Shown: one piece after another, positions 18,941 to 28,617 of the stretch
Position numbering within the stretch: position 1 is the stretch's first letter
Layout of the letters: each line of letters starts with the position of its first letter
Assembly (NCBI GenBank): GCA_049724395.1
Contig: JAUGWO010000335.1
Span: 1-28,617 of the forward strand
Origin: Spongospora subterranea f. sp. subterranea
Lineage: Eukaryota; Endomyxa: Phytomyxea; Phytomyxea; Plasmodiophorida
Direction of reading: 5' to 3'
DNA: 28,617 bases
Position numbers and translations under genes: made by a program
Notes under the pieces: generated by a model
Told to the model about the DNA's origin: nothing
Database searches by the model: none
Seen by the model: only the letters and a program-made list of their open reading frames with translations

Positions 18941-19296
18941 GTCCTATTCTAATCACCCACATCAATGATGGTGTCTGTATATCTCCAGTGGTAACATCGC
19001 CAACATTCTTTTTCTTAATGGTGCCGATCCCACTATATCGGATAACTATGGGGACTCACCATTCCACACTCGTTTGCCCAACTGACATGTATGTCGCCAA
19101 AATCTCACAAAATATCAAATATTTACTGATGTGCTCACAGGACAGACGAAATGATCATTTTGATGATTGAAAATATTGATGTCAACCACGTGAACAGGCA
19201 TGGATACACTCTTCTCCGATATGCAATTACAAGCAAACGGTTGGTCGTAATTAGTGTTTCATATTGATCAGCGCCTCAATAAAACTGATAATTTAG

Positions 19297-19397
19297 GGAA
19301 GTTTTGATCAAACATCTGTTGAAGAGAGGCGCCGATCCTATAATTCCTGATCGTTTGGGGAATACTGCACTTCACCTGGCAATATCGAAAACGGACT
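19297..19397 (+). CDS. Ankyrin exon
   Basis: Follows aatttag. Encodes EVLIKHLLKRGADPIIPD and LGNTALHLAISK. At 101 bases it is slightly off the standard length. It is preceded at about 19,150-19,235 by a related segment, MIENIDVNHVNRHGYTLL. Confidence 0.6.
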
Positions 19398-19820
19398 GTA
19401 TTATGAACAGTTCAAATGTTGATTTATCAAAACAAGCTTATTCGTATTCTACAGAAGTGAACAGATCATCATTGATATAATTAAAGCGGCGACGCCAAAA
19501 CCAATCCATCTTGTGTTCCAGAATCCGATGACAACACGATTCTATGCGTGTTTGTTTAAACTATTGTTCAAAAGCCTGTATATTGCTCATATATCGGTCT
19601 GGCACATTGAATGTTCTGATATGATCTCATCAGCGCCTCAATAAACAGAAACCGAGAACTCGTCACCAAAATAATCGCTCACTCGTGTGACCATATTGTC
19701 AATTCGAGGAGAAAAAATGGCCAAACTGCTTTCTCTTTGGCAGTTTCTTGTGAATCGGTTGGTCAAATCCTCTCTCTGGCTCTGATCAGCGAGTTCAGTA
19801 CTAAGGTCTCGTATTCCCAG

Positions 19821-19912
19821 TGTTGATATCGCCCAAATTCTGTTGGAGAACGGTGCCGATCCCACAATAGCGAATGATGATATGGAGACACCATTGCACA
19901 AGATTCTATTGA
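19821..19912 (+). CDS. Ankyrin exon, diverged
   Basis: Follows attcccag. Encodes VDIAQILLENGADPTIAND and METPLHK. The 3' end is unclear. Confidence 0.55.
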
Positions 19913-20127
19913 CCCTGTTAGTTAAACACATCTCATCAAACACTCCAACATTTACTGATGTTCTCACAGAACAGACGATTCTATTCTATCAATGATACAC
20001 AATATTGATATCAACCACCGGTACAATGATGGGTCCACTATTTTCCATTGTGCTATTCAGTGTCGTCGGTTGGTCAATTGATAATGTGTGGACACTGATC
20101 GGCCCCTCAATAACACTGACTGTTCAG

Positions 20128-20226
20128 GGATGTGGTGGTTATGAAACTGTTGAAGAGAGGCGCCGACCCCATTATTGCTGATTCTAATGGGAATACAGCA
20201 CTGCACCTGGCGATAGAGCATAATCT
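20128..20226 (+). CDS. Ankyrin exon, 99 bases
   Basis: Follows tgttcag. Encodes DVVVMKLLKRGADPIIAD and NGNTALHLAIEHN in 99 bases, phase 2 at both ends. The donor gtacacacct follows. Confidence 0.72.
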
Positions 20227-20281
20227 GTACACACCTTCAATATTGTTTTATTTTCCAGAAATCTCAGGTTAAATCTCACAG

Positions 20282-20369
20282 AAGTGGAGAGACCATTATA
20301 TCTATACTTGAGGCGGCAACACCAAGAACGGGCGATATTCTGGGTCAAGACGGGATGATGGATCCCTCA
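20282..20369 (+). CDS. Ankyrin-type exon, second kind
   Basis: Encodes SGETIISILEAATPRTGDIL and MMDPS. The following intron (20,370-20,459) starts gtgtgttcga and ends aatctcacag. Confidence 0.58.
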
Positions 20370-20617
20370 GTGTGTTCGAGTGGAGAATTAGTTCATGATC
20401 GGCTGTATATTGTTGATAAGTGTGTCGAGATCATTCAAGTCGCTGATTTAATCTCACAGGGACCCAGATGTCAACCGTCAGGCCGTATCAGAAATAATCA
20501 ATTTCAGAAACCAAAAATGTCAAACTGCTCTGTTTCTGGCAGTTAATCATGCACGGTTGGTTGAAATTACAGTCTGGTTCTGATCACATCTTCAATAATG
20601 TGTGTTTGTATTTCCAG

Positions 20618-20723
20618 TTTTGATATCGTCGAGATTCTTGTGAAGAGAGGTGCCGAGTCCAATATAGCAGATATTGATGGGAACACACCATTGCACACCC
20701 ATATACCAACTGAATTGTTGTAG
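20618..20723 (+). CDS. Terminal ankyrin exon with in-frame stop
   Basis: Follows tttccag. Encodes FDIVEILVKRGAESNIAD and GNTPLHTHIPTELL, then TAG at 20,721-20,723. This looks like the natural end of the gene, although faint ankyrin-like DNA continues to about 21,010. Confidence 0.6.
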
Positions 20724-21539
20724 AACCGCATCGTTAGCGCAGTCAAATTTTCGAATCGAAAGATGCTTCAATCTCTCTCTCATTAATACAATCCTTTTAT
20801 CTTTCTACTTGCAACTGGGTTGGCCAATATACTCTACATATCGCTAGCAGTAAACCCCTAGACTTTTTTTTCTCTTCTTGGGCCTTTTACCTGATGACTC
20901 TCAACTTTCAATCATCATATCGCCAGAATTGACGATATATTTGTATTCGCCTAAATCATATCATTCGATTTTTATGGGACAATTACACTACAGATGTCAC
21001 CAGATACAATACTGCCAATGGAACGCATCAACTTCAATCGGCCCCACTTCGAGATGTAATTGATTCATCTCTATTACTACCTCCGTTTCAACATAACCTG
21101 AGGTAGTATACAATATTGTATGTCCACAGTTGGAATTAGATGAAAGTCAACTTAATTCTGTTGCTGATAGTAATGTGCTTCTAAAACATTTCAAGGACAA
21201 GATCGGAACACCAGTGGAAACATCGGCTGAATCTTCACTCCATCATCTCACAACCAGACTCCAATCTTCAGACCCCTCAAATGTCTCAAGTTTCATGGCC
21301 CTCACCATATTCGCAATTGCCCTAAGTGCTCACAGGATGAAGCAAAACGGATATTGTTTAATTTCCGTCAACAACGAGGTTACCATGGTACGTTCACAGG
21401 ATGTCCATCTTCAAATCCAGTCGATACTCTTCCTGCTTTACCCTTGACCTTCTAGTCTTACCCGATCAGGACTTCCATATCAACGGGGTGGTATGGATCA
21501 GATATTTCGATGTGTTTTATCGATGAACCAACTTTTAAT
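20724..21539. other. Region after the ankyrin gene, one unplaced frame
   Basis: To about 21,010 there are faint traces of the ankyrin unit (ctttcaatcatcatatcgcc resembles the start of 17,497). From 21,130 to 21,447 a 105-codon plus-strand frame begins MELDESQLNSVADSN and has no motif I recognise. It may belong to the next retroelement fossil or be a chance frame. Confidence 0.3.
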
Positions 21540-23100
21540 TTAGATTGACGATCTTTGGCACATTCTTCAAAACCAGGATCATTGCTTTGAATTATCAGAT
21601 TAGTTTTCGCTCAATGTCATGAGTTTGCTCTTAAGCTGAACGCAGAACACGGTTGCCGTCATGATCCTTCGAGGATATCTGCATTCACCAACATGTCCGT
21701 TCCAAGCACCGCTGCTCATTTAATGCAATTTGTATGTGCATCTACATGTCTAAGTTCACATATTCCTGAATTCGAACCGCTCGTTCAGCCCCTCCGACAA
21801 TTACTCGAAACCTTATTTCTGGAGCAAAGAAGACGACGCAACAAGTTCGCTGCTCAATAGATCTTGATATCTTGTCTTCGATGGGATTCAATCCATGAAG
21901 ACTCCTTTAGAGCAACCATCAACGCTATATCTCATTCTGCAACTTTAGCACATGCACGAGAAGATTCAATTCGCTGTCTTTTCACCGACGCTTTTGCAAA
22001 GTCATATTCTATGATAATAACGCATGTTCACCTCAGCGACTTCGCAAACAATAATCCGAGCAGTCATGAACCTTTGGCTTTTTTCAGTTCTTCCTTCAAA
22101 GGTCCCGCATTGAGAATGGCGATTCCGGAGGAAGAGCCGTATCCAATTGTTGACGCTGTTCAAAGGTTCGTTTATCAACTTGTCACCTGACTTCCGTTCA
22201 GGATTTTTACTGATCACAATAATCTAATATTTCTTTTCAATCCATTCTCTCCTGGTATAACTTTTCAAACAATATACAATCGAGAAATTGCACCGTTGGT
22301 CGCTGAGATTGGAATCATTATCGAATACCATCGAACACATTCCAGGCGAAATCAATGTTTGTGCTGATATGCTGGCTAATCGCGTTGGGCTTCATCGCAT
22401 TCAACTAATGTAACTCGTCTCCATCGTGTTAACAATACTCGAATTCCACATGGCGTCATAAATCATTTAGACCAAGAGGATTCTACAAATTATCTCCTAC
22501 TCAGGAGGATATAAATGGCGGAGCAACGGAGCGAAATTGGTGTTGACCAAGCGCCCTTGATTGTTTGCAGGAAATGAATTTATCAGCAATTGGCAAGACC
22601 TGTTCGTCATCAACAATTTAGTTTGTTGGATACCTGATTCGTCGTCCATCTTACAACTTCGCTTGTTGATAATTGCACATTCAGGATCCGCCGGCCATCG
22701 TCCCGTTTTTCTGGAAAATCATGCGGCAAAGCGTTGAAAATGTTGTACGGCAATGCCTTCATTGAGTTCCTGGTAAAGCGGGGGAGAGAGTCCTTCGCCC
22801 GTTCGGCGCTACTGCCGAGGCTCAATACCCCAATCATACTATCGAATTCGATTACCCTCACGTTGGATTATCAAACAATATGATCAAGCTTTACTGGTCA
22901 TCGAGATATCGGTTTTCCGGGTATATTGACTTTGTTTCCTACAAATTCTCCTAGTTCTTCACACACAGAGCAGACACAGTAGTGGATTTGATGGATCGTC
23001 CTCCTTTGATTCAATATTTAGAAGACCAACGTTGGTAAATCACTATTGTTCCACAAAACGAGCTCCACATATCAATCGAATCCGACGTATTGGCGGTGAA
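21540..23100 (+). mobile_element. Ty3/gypsy LTR retrotransposon fossil (broken, old)
   Basis: Plus-strand fossil. Parts in order: reverse transcriptase end and connection (FALKLNAEHGC, SRISAFTNM, about 21,540-21,840), RNase H (RCLFTDAFAKS, HEPLAFFSSSFKGP, IFTDHNNLIFLFNP, EHIPGEINVCADMLANR, about 21,860-22,400), and integrase finger and core start (IIAHSGSAGHR, RPFGATAEAQYPN, TIEFDYPHVG, about 22,660-23,020). It is broken with many breaks, and no LTRs are visible. The wording is of the oomycete-type Ty3 group, like the young element, but the two are clearly different lineages. Confidence 0.75.
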
Positions 23101-23259
23101 CAGCCATTTCCTATCCCCTAATATGATTGTTCAACAGGCACGCGAGTTCGGTCTTGCTAACGGGTTTGTGTTTGGGTGTAATTCGCACCCTGTTTCGTTG
23201 CTTAGCCTCTTTCATTTCCAGATTCGTCGTCGCATGTAACTCGCGTCCATTTTCGGTGC

Positions 23260-24640
23260 TTAATCCCCATCCAATACAAGGAGCTGGATCCAAAACTTGG
23301 CAGCGCGCCGAAATATATTGCAACTATAGGGATCAAGAAATACCGAAAGAGAAACGACTGAAAAATCCACTTGCAGTTGGTATGTCAATCTGACATTCGA
23401 TCGAAAGGCAGGGACTATGTCGTCAATTACCCATAATGCGTTGATCACGCCAGTTCGAGGCTTTCTTCAAACCATTCTCTTATCGAACTCGAAAACAGAA
23501 GAGGGTTTTTTTAGGCCTGCTATCGCGATACAATTTGCCACTAAGCAAGGTCTTAAATATCTTTCCTCGCCAATATCATTGGCGTCGCTGAATTCAGTGT
23601 TTTTCAGATTTGAGAAATGCTGGAGGATTCGATCCCTTCCCGAACATATTCAACGTCGACAAGTTCGTAGCGGGAAGCAATTGCACTTTGGGAACGACCC
23701 ACACTGCATGACAAGGTTCATTGAGGCAGGATATCCTGTCCGAGAAAAATGGTGGCACGTTTTGCTACTCTATGGACATGTCGCAACGCCTCTCGACAAT
23801 ATCACTGCAGGTGCGAACGCTTCACCCGGTTTTGCTTCATCTCATGTATATTGTCGTAGACTGCCCTGATGTCGCTTAATGCCAAGGCGTATGTTGACCT
23901 TACCATTGTCGACGGAACCCATAACACGACAACTTACGATCTGAAATTAATGCCTTTTACCAATGTGGACTGTCTACGTAAAAATGTTGTCTCTGGGGTT
24001 TGTTAGGAGAGTCCGAGAGTTCATTGACAATATCGGAAACTTTAGGTCAGTTTCATCTGGAGAAACCCTATTCCACCATGATGACAGATGGAAGGTCAGC
24101 TAAACCAGCAGTTGCAGACAATGCCCAGAGGACTCACATTCTTTGCTCGTATCATTTTCAAAGAGATGTGTTTGCATCTTGCGGTGGCATGGGTCATGTT
24201 GCAGACGGTTTCAAACAGGGTACAATGGCTCTCTTTTATGCAGCGTTTGAATTAGAGGAAAAGTTTTAAAAAGCAACATGTGCTTGAATAAGTATGAGGT
24301 GCATTCAGCTGAAGTCGAATGTATCAATAACATTGTCAAATTCAAGGAAAAGTTTGCAGGACAATCACAGGTAATAATGAGTTACTTTGAGTGATTTAAA
24401 TTGCAAACCGTTTGTTGGTCGCATTTTTACCTGTAATCACGTGGCAACCATCGTGGAAAGAGTGTTAATTGGTCTATTGAAGAGAAAGGAGTCAAGAAGA
24501 AAGAACTTCGCGGGTTCAACCTGTTGTAACTATGGGAGCACCTTTTGAATCAGTTCAACAGAATGGCGGCGAGTTCTTTATCGTATCAGAAATTCAAGAA
24601 AGGGGAGTAAGTGCGTTTAACAAATATGGCAAGAAATTTA
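23260..24640 (+). mobile_element. MULE (FAR1-type) transposase remnant
   Basis: The N-terminal part has a worn FAR1/WRKY-GCM1-like finger region (WQRAEIYCNYRD, later HNALITP). The MULE catalytic core is visible as LTIVDGTHNTTTYDLKLMPF (about 23,890-23,960), then MMTDGRSAKPAVADNAQ and CSYHFQRDVFASCGGMGH (about 24,080-24,200), giving the first two acidic residues and the C-x-x-H block. A CNHVATIVERV stretch near 24,435-24,470 matches the second half of a SWIM zinc finger. The segments lie in different frames, with at least four frame changes or stops, so the gene is dead. No terminal repeats were found, so the limits are those of the gene. Confidence 0.65.
24000..24269 (+). pseudogene. MULE transposase catalytic segment
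   Basis: The longest clean piece of the MULE gene, 89 codons. It holds MMTDGRSAKPAV (second catalytic aspartate), the CSYHFQRDVF helix, and a lysine- and glutamate-rich end. The first aspartate block (TIVDGTHNT) lies upstream in another frame. Confidence 0.6.
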
Positions 24641-24961
24641 TCAAAATGCTGCCACAGTCATCGGCACCTGATCAAAGTCTTTGTTAGGTCATCGATATGT
24701 CGATGGATCTCCACATATTCCCACCTGCTCGTGTCGATCGAGTTTTGATTCCCTGCGCTGTAATAGGTGCTGCGATTTGCCGTTTGCCAGGAAAACAACT
24801 CTTTCATGTGTCCAAGTTGCATCCTCGTTGGAGAACTATCTCTCACTCCCTGTTTGACAAAGCTCTCGCGAGACTAAATCTAAGATCGTTTGCCACTGCC
24901 GAAACCCCAGATCTCCATCAAACCGGTATATCCATGTAGTGCACAGCATCACCTCAATATG

Positions 24962-25106
24962 ACCGCATACCAGATCATAATGGAACCAACGAAAGGGGAT
25001 CTTCGCCACACGAGCCTCAGCAACCTGTTCAAAACCATCAAGCCAATCACAATAGGCAACTACCATTACTCCAGGTTGTTGACGCTGAATCTGCTAGCGT
25101 TCAAGC
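24962..25106 (-). repeat. Left arm of a diverged inverted repeat
   Basis: On the minus strand it reads gcagattcagcgtcaacaacc, a short spacer, then an atggtagttgcctattgtg block and a ttccattatgatctggtatg block. Each has a close partner in the same order on the plus strand at 25,383-25,504. The left arm is about 20 bases longer because of an internal insertion. Confidence 0.55.
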
Positions 25107-25769
25107 AAAGTATTCACAGCGAAGGGAGCAGTAAATTTATCCTGCCAGAACCTGAAGCGGACACCCCAGAAAAGAGTTTCTCTTTGCAAGTCGCAGTTCT
25201 ACAGTTCATTGTTGTCGTCTGGCAAGAGGCTGTGTTCATCGTGTATCAAAGCCGGTTTGATGTCGATCGATAATCACAGGGCTAGGAGTTCCAAATGTTC
25301 GTCTTTGAACGCTCAGATACCGCCGGTAGAATATGTATTTTTTTATAATCCATCTGCTATCAACGCACACTCTTGTTTGTTCTGGGAACGCCAGTAGATT
25401 CAAAGTCAACAACCTATAATAATGGTCGGTGCTTATTGCGACCAGTTCGATTGTTCGTGTAGCGGAGATCCCGTTTATTGGGTCCCATTATGCTCTCGTA
25501 TGAATTGCTTTTCAAAGCGACGAAAGAATGACGATGCAATTGACAAGTTCGACACACTTGGTAAGACTTTAACGTCAATTGACATCGTAAAGTGTTGTAG
25601 CTGACATGGTTGAATCAGATATGTTCCAGACCATTTCTGTTCCAGTGAAGTTTGAAATTTTGCCTTTTCGATGCCATTTTGTCCAGAGTATGGCGCTTCT
25701 TGCAGTTCATATAGTCCTCTAGGCTCCAAGTGTTCTAGCAGTTTCACAGATGCATTACCAGAGCAGTTT
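25107..25769. other. Unassigned region around the inverted repeat
   Basis: Short frames only. A plus-strand frame crossing 24,890-25,273 contains no recognisable motif. Confidence 0.3.
25383..25504 (+). repeat. Right arm of a diverged inverted repeat
   Basis: Reads gtagattcaaagtcaacaacc, then atggtcggtgcttattgcg and gtcccattatgctctcgtatg. The arms are separated by about 280 bases. The origin is unknown; two opposed copies of an old element are likely. Confidence 0.55.
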
Positions 25770-25900
25770 CAAAATCGGACGATGATACCCACTTGAACAT
25801 GTATATCGAAATACAACCGACATATTCGCTAAAGCTTTGGCGACCAAATGTGGCTACACTAATTCGAACCCTTTGGGTGTAGAATCTATGATCATCTTCT
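25770..25900 (+). mobile_element. Possible Ty1/copia RNase H scrap
   Basis: The plus strand reads EHVYRNTTDIFAKAL and, 15 codons on, PLGVES. This resembles the end of copia polyproteins (Y-I-x-T...AD-x-[FL]-TKAL...LGV). It is a very short fossil without other parts, so the assignment is weak. Confidence 0.3.
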
Positions 25901-26147
25901 TGTCAGACGGAGTCAGATGAGCGAATTCGAGACGTGCTCCCAAGTTCTCATCAACTTGTCCAAAACCTGACATGACCGAGGTACCAGCACATTTTGGTTG
26001 TCTGGACGGCAGGGGTTGATGCGCTGAAGGAATTGCCAATGCTGATCAAGACTGAACTTCGGATATCAGCTCAATCGGAAGTCGGCTGTTTGAGCTTTTT
26101 GCTGTTGACGAAATGTTCGCGGTCCAAGTGCGGTGCTCCCGCAACCA

Positions 26148-26960
26148 TTATGACCACATCTGAACGAAACGATTTCTGTTGCGGCCAGAAACAAAGAAAG
26201 TGCCTATGGTAAGGGTTTCCTGGCCAAAAAAAGGGGACCTTGCTTTTTTGGGATCAGGCCAAAGATCGTCGAAGCGTTTTTTGCTGTCCGGCAAATAACC
26301 CACGTTGCGACTATCGCTAAATGTGTGGTCGCGATTTCGAGTTGAGCGAGGGTTCATGTGCGACCATTGTCTCCACGTGAATAGCCCATTTCGTTGATTC
26401 GAGAGTATTGGAGATGAAACAGGTGCCAGTTGCTGGACTCTGGGGCAATTGGAATTGCACCGCCCGTAATCATTATAGGCAGGCCGATGATTGTTTCTTG
26501 GTTCTTTGTTGCCCGGAGATAAATTCACAAAAGTGATACCACTACGAATTTGATACTCGCTGTTTCGAGTCGCACAAGCGACAGTTTGTGTAAATGGAGT
26601 CGCTTGATCGGAATTACAACATGAACTGCCCTTTTTTCAATGTAGTTCACCCTAAGACTATTCCAATATTCATTGTTGCCAGGAAGTAAATGGACGAATG
26701 GGATCCAACTCGAGGACTTGTCGCTGTTTCCAGCCAAACATGCAACAATTTCTGACGATGAATTTGCCGTCAATTGGCAATCCGGTTGATTCGATCGAAT
26801 TCCACTTCCGGAAGAAAATGGAACAAAAGCAGTACTAGGTGGGTGAATCTCGGGAAATAGAACTCGAATTGCCCCATCTTCAATGATGTCCGACCGAAAA
26901 CGATTACATCATTCTCTGTTGCCAGATAAAATCACGAAAGGGGCTCCGCTACAGATTTGA
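26148..26960 (-). pseudogene. Unrecognised tandem-domain coding remnant
   Basis: Three diverged copies of one protein unit can be read on the minus strand. The first motif appears as GAPFVILSGNRE (about 26,914-26,949), WIPFVHLLPGNNE (about 26,668-26,706) and GITFVNLSPGNKE (about 26,503-26,541). The second motif, 15-20 residues on, appears as IIEDGAIRVLFPE, YIEKRAVHVVIPI and IMITGGAIPIAPE. Spacing between units is about 245 and 165 bases. Several frame changes and a stop separate the pieces. I do not recognise the family. The longest frames are 26,525-26,773 and 26,148-26,528. Confidence 0.4.
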
Positions 26961-28072
26961 TTGCCGTCTTTATTCGAGTGGGCAGGAGATGACAGAACGA
27001 GCGATAAGAGATATCAGATCATGTTGAACGGATCCATTAGACGCCGCTTGAAGTCCGTTGTTCGACGCCTAACCTGGCAACTTCGGACATCAGGTCCAAC
27101 AACCGTGAATCAAACGTGAAAGTGAAACCAGGGCAACATCCGTAACCTGGCAATGCATTGCCCGCCGCGCCCGTGTCAAGGTGCCGAGTACAAATGGCGC
27201 CCATGGTGATGCGCTCTAATCAGCGTCGTGGTTCGCCTTGAAACCCAGCAACAAATGTTTAACTTTACAAAACAGAAGAAGTCGTCCATGTCGTTCTAAT
27301 TCTGACCTGACCAAGATTAGCTCGTCGTTCCCCGACAGTTTTCAAAAATACAAGTCAAGTTGATTGGGTCGCACAATCCACTCAATTCAAACGAACGAGC
27401 AGGGCTGGTTTGGGCATTGTGATATAATCGCCTGAATGGACGCCTTGGGTCGATTTCAGTTCATGGAAATATTGTGGTTGATTGATTCAACAATGATTTC
27501 TGTTCATACTGTTGCATTGGTTTTCGTGCTGATCCGCGAACAAATTCGTCTTTGATGCGAAAGGTCGTGGAAAACAGAATGAAACCGCGCATTACTCTGT
27601 GTACGAGTGATAGTCGATATTGGCAAGACGGGATCTTAACAGCTTCGTTTATGGTTTAAGGCTGTACAACTGCGAGCAAGTACAATGTGGATGATCCGTT
27701 CAAGAATAAATGAGGGCGCATTTGGGTTGTACAACGCGACTTCGGCACCGAAAATCATGAATCATCAAACAATGATCGAACACTTGCGGTTGCCAAGTAG
27801 TAGAAGGTCTCATGAACACTTCAAACACGGTTTGACCATTACGGCTGTGCAAATGCGATTGCTGCAGCCAGCCATGTTCTGTGGTTTAACATTGCCATCG
27901 TAACAATTCTAACTGAAAAGTTGACATCAAACGGCCCGTCGATATCGCAAACTTTCGGTTTCACCAATCGGCCAAAGCAAGATGTCAACATAGTTGCAAT
28001 GGTGCAGAGACCTGTCTTAGACCAGATAACCAATTTAACGTAATATCTGGCATTGTAGTTCGATTTGACACA
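26961..28072. other. Unassigned region
   Basis: Short frames on both strands. A plus frame at 27,685-27,903 contains GAFGLYNATSAPKIM, faintly like the FGL-x-NAP-x-x-FQ block of reverse transcriptases, but nothing around it supports that reading. Confidence 0.3.
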
Positions 28073-28285
28073 ATGAAACGACGCGAAGATGTTTTTTTTT
28101 TAACTGGCTTAGAGTCATTGGCTGACAATATTACGGCAATGACCCGTTATCCTAAAAAAATACAGCAGTACCTGACGAAAACGCCTTTCGAATATTTTTC
28201 GAATCTTTGTGCCAGTGTTAGATATCAACCCTGTTCACCACCGGAATCGCCCAATCGTTTTGGGTACTGCGTCCGACTCCATTAG
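28073..28285 (+). other. Unplaced 70-codon frame
   Basis: Begins MKRREDVFFLTGLESLADNI and ends with a proline- and arginine-rich stretch. No motif, no evident partner gene and no family recognised. It may be a chance frame. Confidence 0.2.
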
Positions 28286-28520
28286 TCCATGATACACTGT
28301 ACAATAAATGAGTGGCGGAGTTTACTGACACGACGGGCTACAGCCGCCAATTCGCCGTTTGTCCAGTGACCCCGTGATCCAAATCTGGAATTGGGATGAT
28401 CCAAAATTGATCCAACACTGTGCGCAGTCATTTGTAAATACAGTTAAGTGTATATTTTTCTACAGTAATGTTAAGAGTCCGTATACTGTACATGTAGTGC
28501 ATTGTTATCCCTGATGAAAC

Positions 28521-28554
28521 TCCGTATGATCTATAATATAGATCATTGGACGGA
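28521..28554. repeat. Palindrome / hairpin
   Basis: atgatctata and tatagatcat (28,526-28,535 and 28,537-28,546) form a perfect 10-bp stem with a single-base centre. The stem extends by five more pairs (tccgt with acgga) across a 3-base bulge. Its position near the window end, outside any gene, leaves its role open. Confidence 0.6.
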
Positions 28555-28617
28555 AACACCTCTCACATACTCAATTTTGCAATTACGCAGCCCATATAAG
28601 AAAATAAGTTCAAGAAT

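Larger units (their letters stand above)
15383..20723 (+). pseudogene. Multi-exon ankyrin-repeat gene, tandemly expanded, probably decayed
   Basis: Ankyrin repeats are protein-binding scaffolds; the partner here is unknown. Many short plus-strand segments carry ankyrin wording (GADPTITDIDGNTALHLAI, GHTALSHAVYYHRL) separated by GT...AG introns. Exons of exactly 99 bases (15,753-15,851; 16,084-16,182; 18,365-18,463; 20,128-20,226) each encode one 33-residue repeat. Joins that can be followed are phase 2: two exon bases, intron, one base. Intron sequences are conserved between copies, so whole exon-intron units were duplicated. Other exons are 100-103 bases, and some segments have lost their frame, which suggests a pseudogene or assembly indels. 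The last exon ends in frame with TAG at 20,721-20,723. No start codon, signal peptide or non-ankyrin domain is identified. Confidence 0.75.

Noticed and set aside
27685-27903. Possible reverse transcriptase block (GAFGLYNATSAPKIM)
   Set aside because: Only one short motif-like stretch with no neighbouring palm, RNase H or integrase parts.

Overview
This window is eukaryotic. It has spliceosomal-type introns (GT...AG, roughly 50-90 bases), no bacterial gene layout, and most of its length is transposable elements inserted beside and inside one another. The Ty3-type retroelement proteins (chromodomain at the end of integrase, RNase H tail reading GEENVWADLMTRW) and the fungal-type DDE transposase suggest a microbial eukaryote such as an oomycete-like protist or a fungus-like organism. 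The sequence alone does not fix the host, and no conserved housekeeping gene is present.

Left part (1-5,330). A GC-rich, broken Ty3/gypsy fossil lies on the minus strand at about 387-2,830, with gag, protease and integrase parts. It is followed on the plus strand by a DDE transposon gene (about 2,943-5,300) with one clear 59-base intron. This gene is split by a 349-bp miniature LTR element (3,702-4,050). The miniature element has 134-bp LTRs differing at one base, a TG...CA structure and a 5-bp target duplication (catcc), but it codes for nothing.

Middle part (5,960-14,400). A 1.24-kb terminal-inverted-repeat element (about 5,963-7,196) carries a long minus-strand reading frame with a FLYWCH-like finger. 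It abuts a second inverted-repeat element with 199-bp arms (7,203-7,401 and 14,201-14,399). Inside that second element sits a young Ty3/gypsy chromovirus (8,160-13,627, minus strand; 171-bp LTRs differing at one base; target duplication cttct). The order of events is therefore long-TIR element first, chromovirus later. A worn tail of another chromovirus follows at about 14,640-15,060.

Right part (15,380-20,720). A plus-strand gene is built from tandem ankyrin-repeat exons. Several exons are exactly 99 bases (one 33-residue repeat), the joins that can be followed are phase 2, and the introns are duplicated along with the exons. Off-by-one exon lengths and lost segments suggest decay, although uncorrected assembly indels could give the same picture. 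A larger duplication of about 1.5 kb is visible inside the array.

Far right (21,540-28,617). A worn plus-strand Ty3/gypsy fossil (RT, RNase H, integrase) is followed by a worn MULE/FAR1-type transposase with a SWIM-finger remnant, a diverged inverted repeat, a possible copia scrap, and a minus-strand stretch with three diverged copies of an unrecognised protein unit. The last 1.5 kb holds nothing I can name apart from a hairpin-forming palindrome near the end.

The genes do not form a pathway. The window is a transposon-rich, probably fast-evolving segment around one expanded ankyrin gene.
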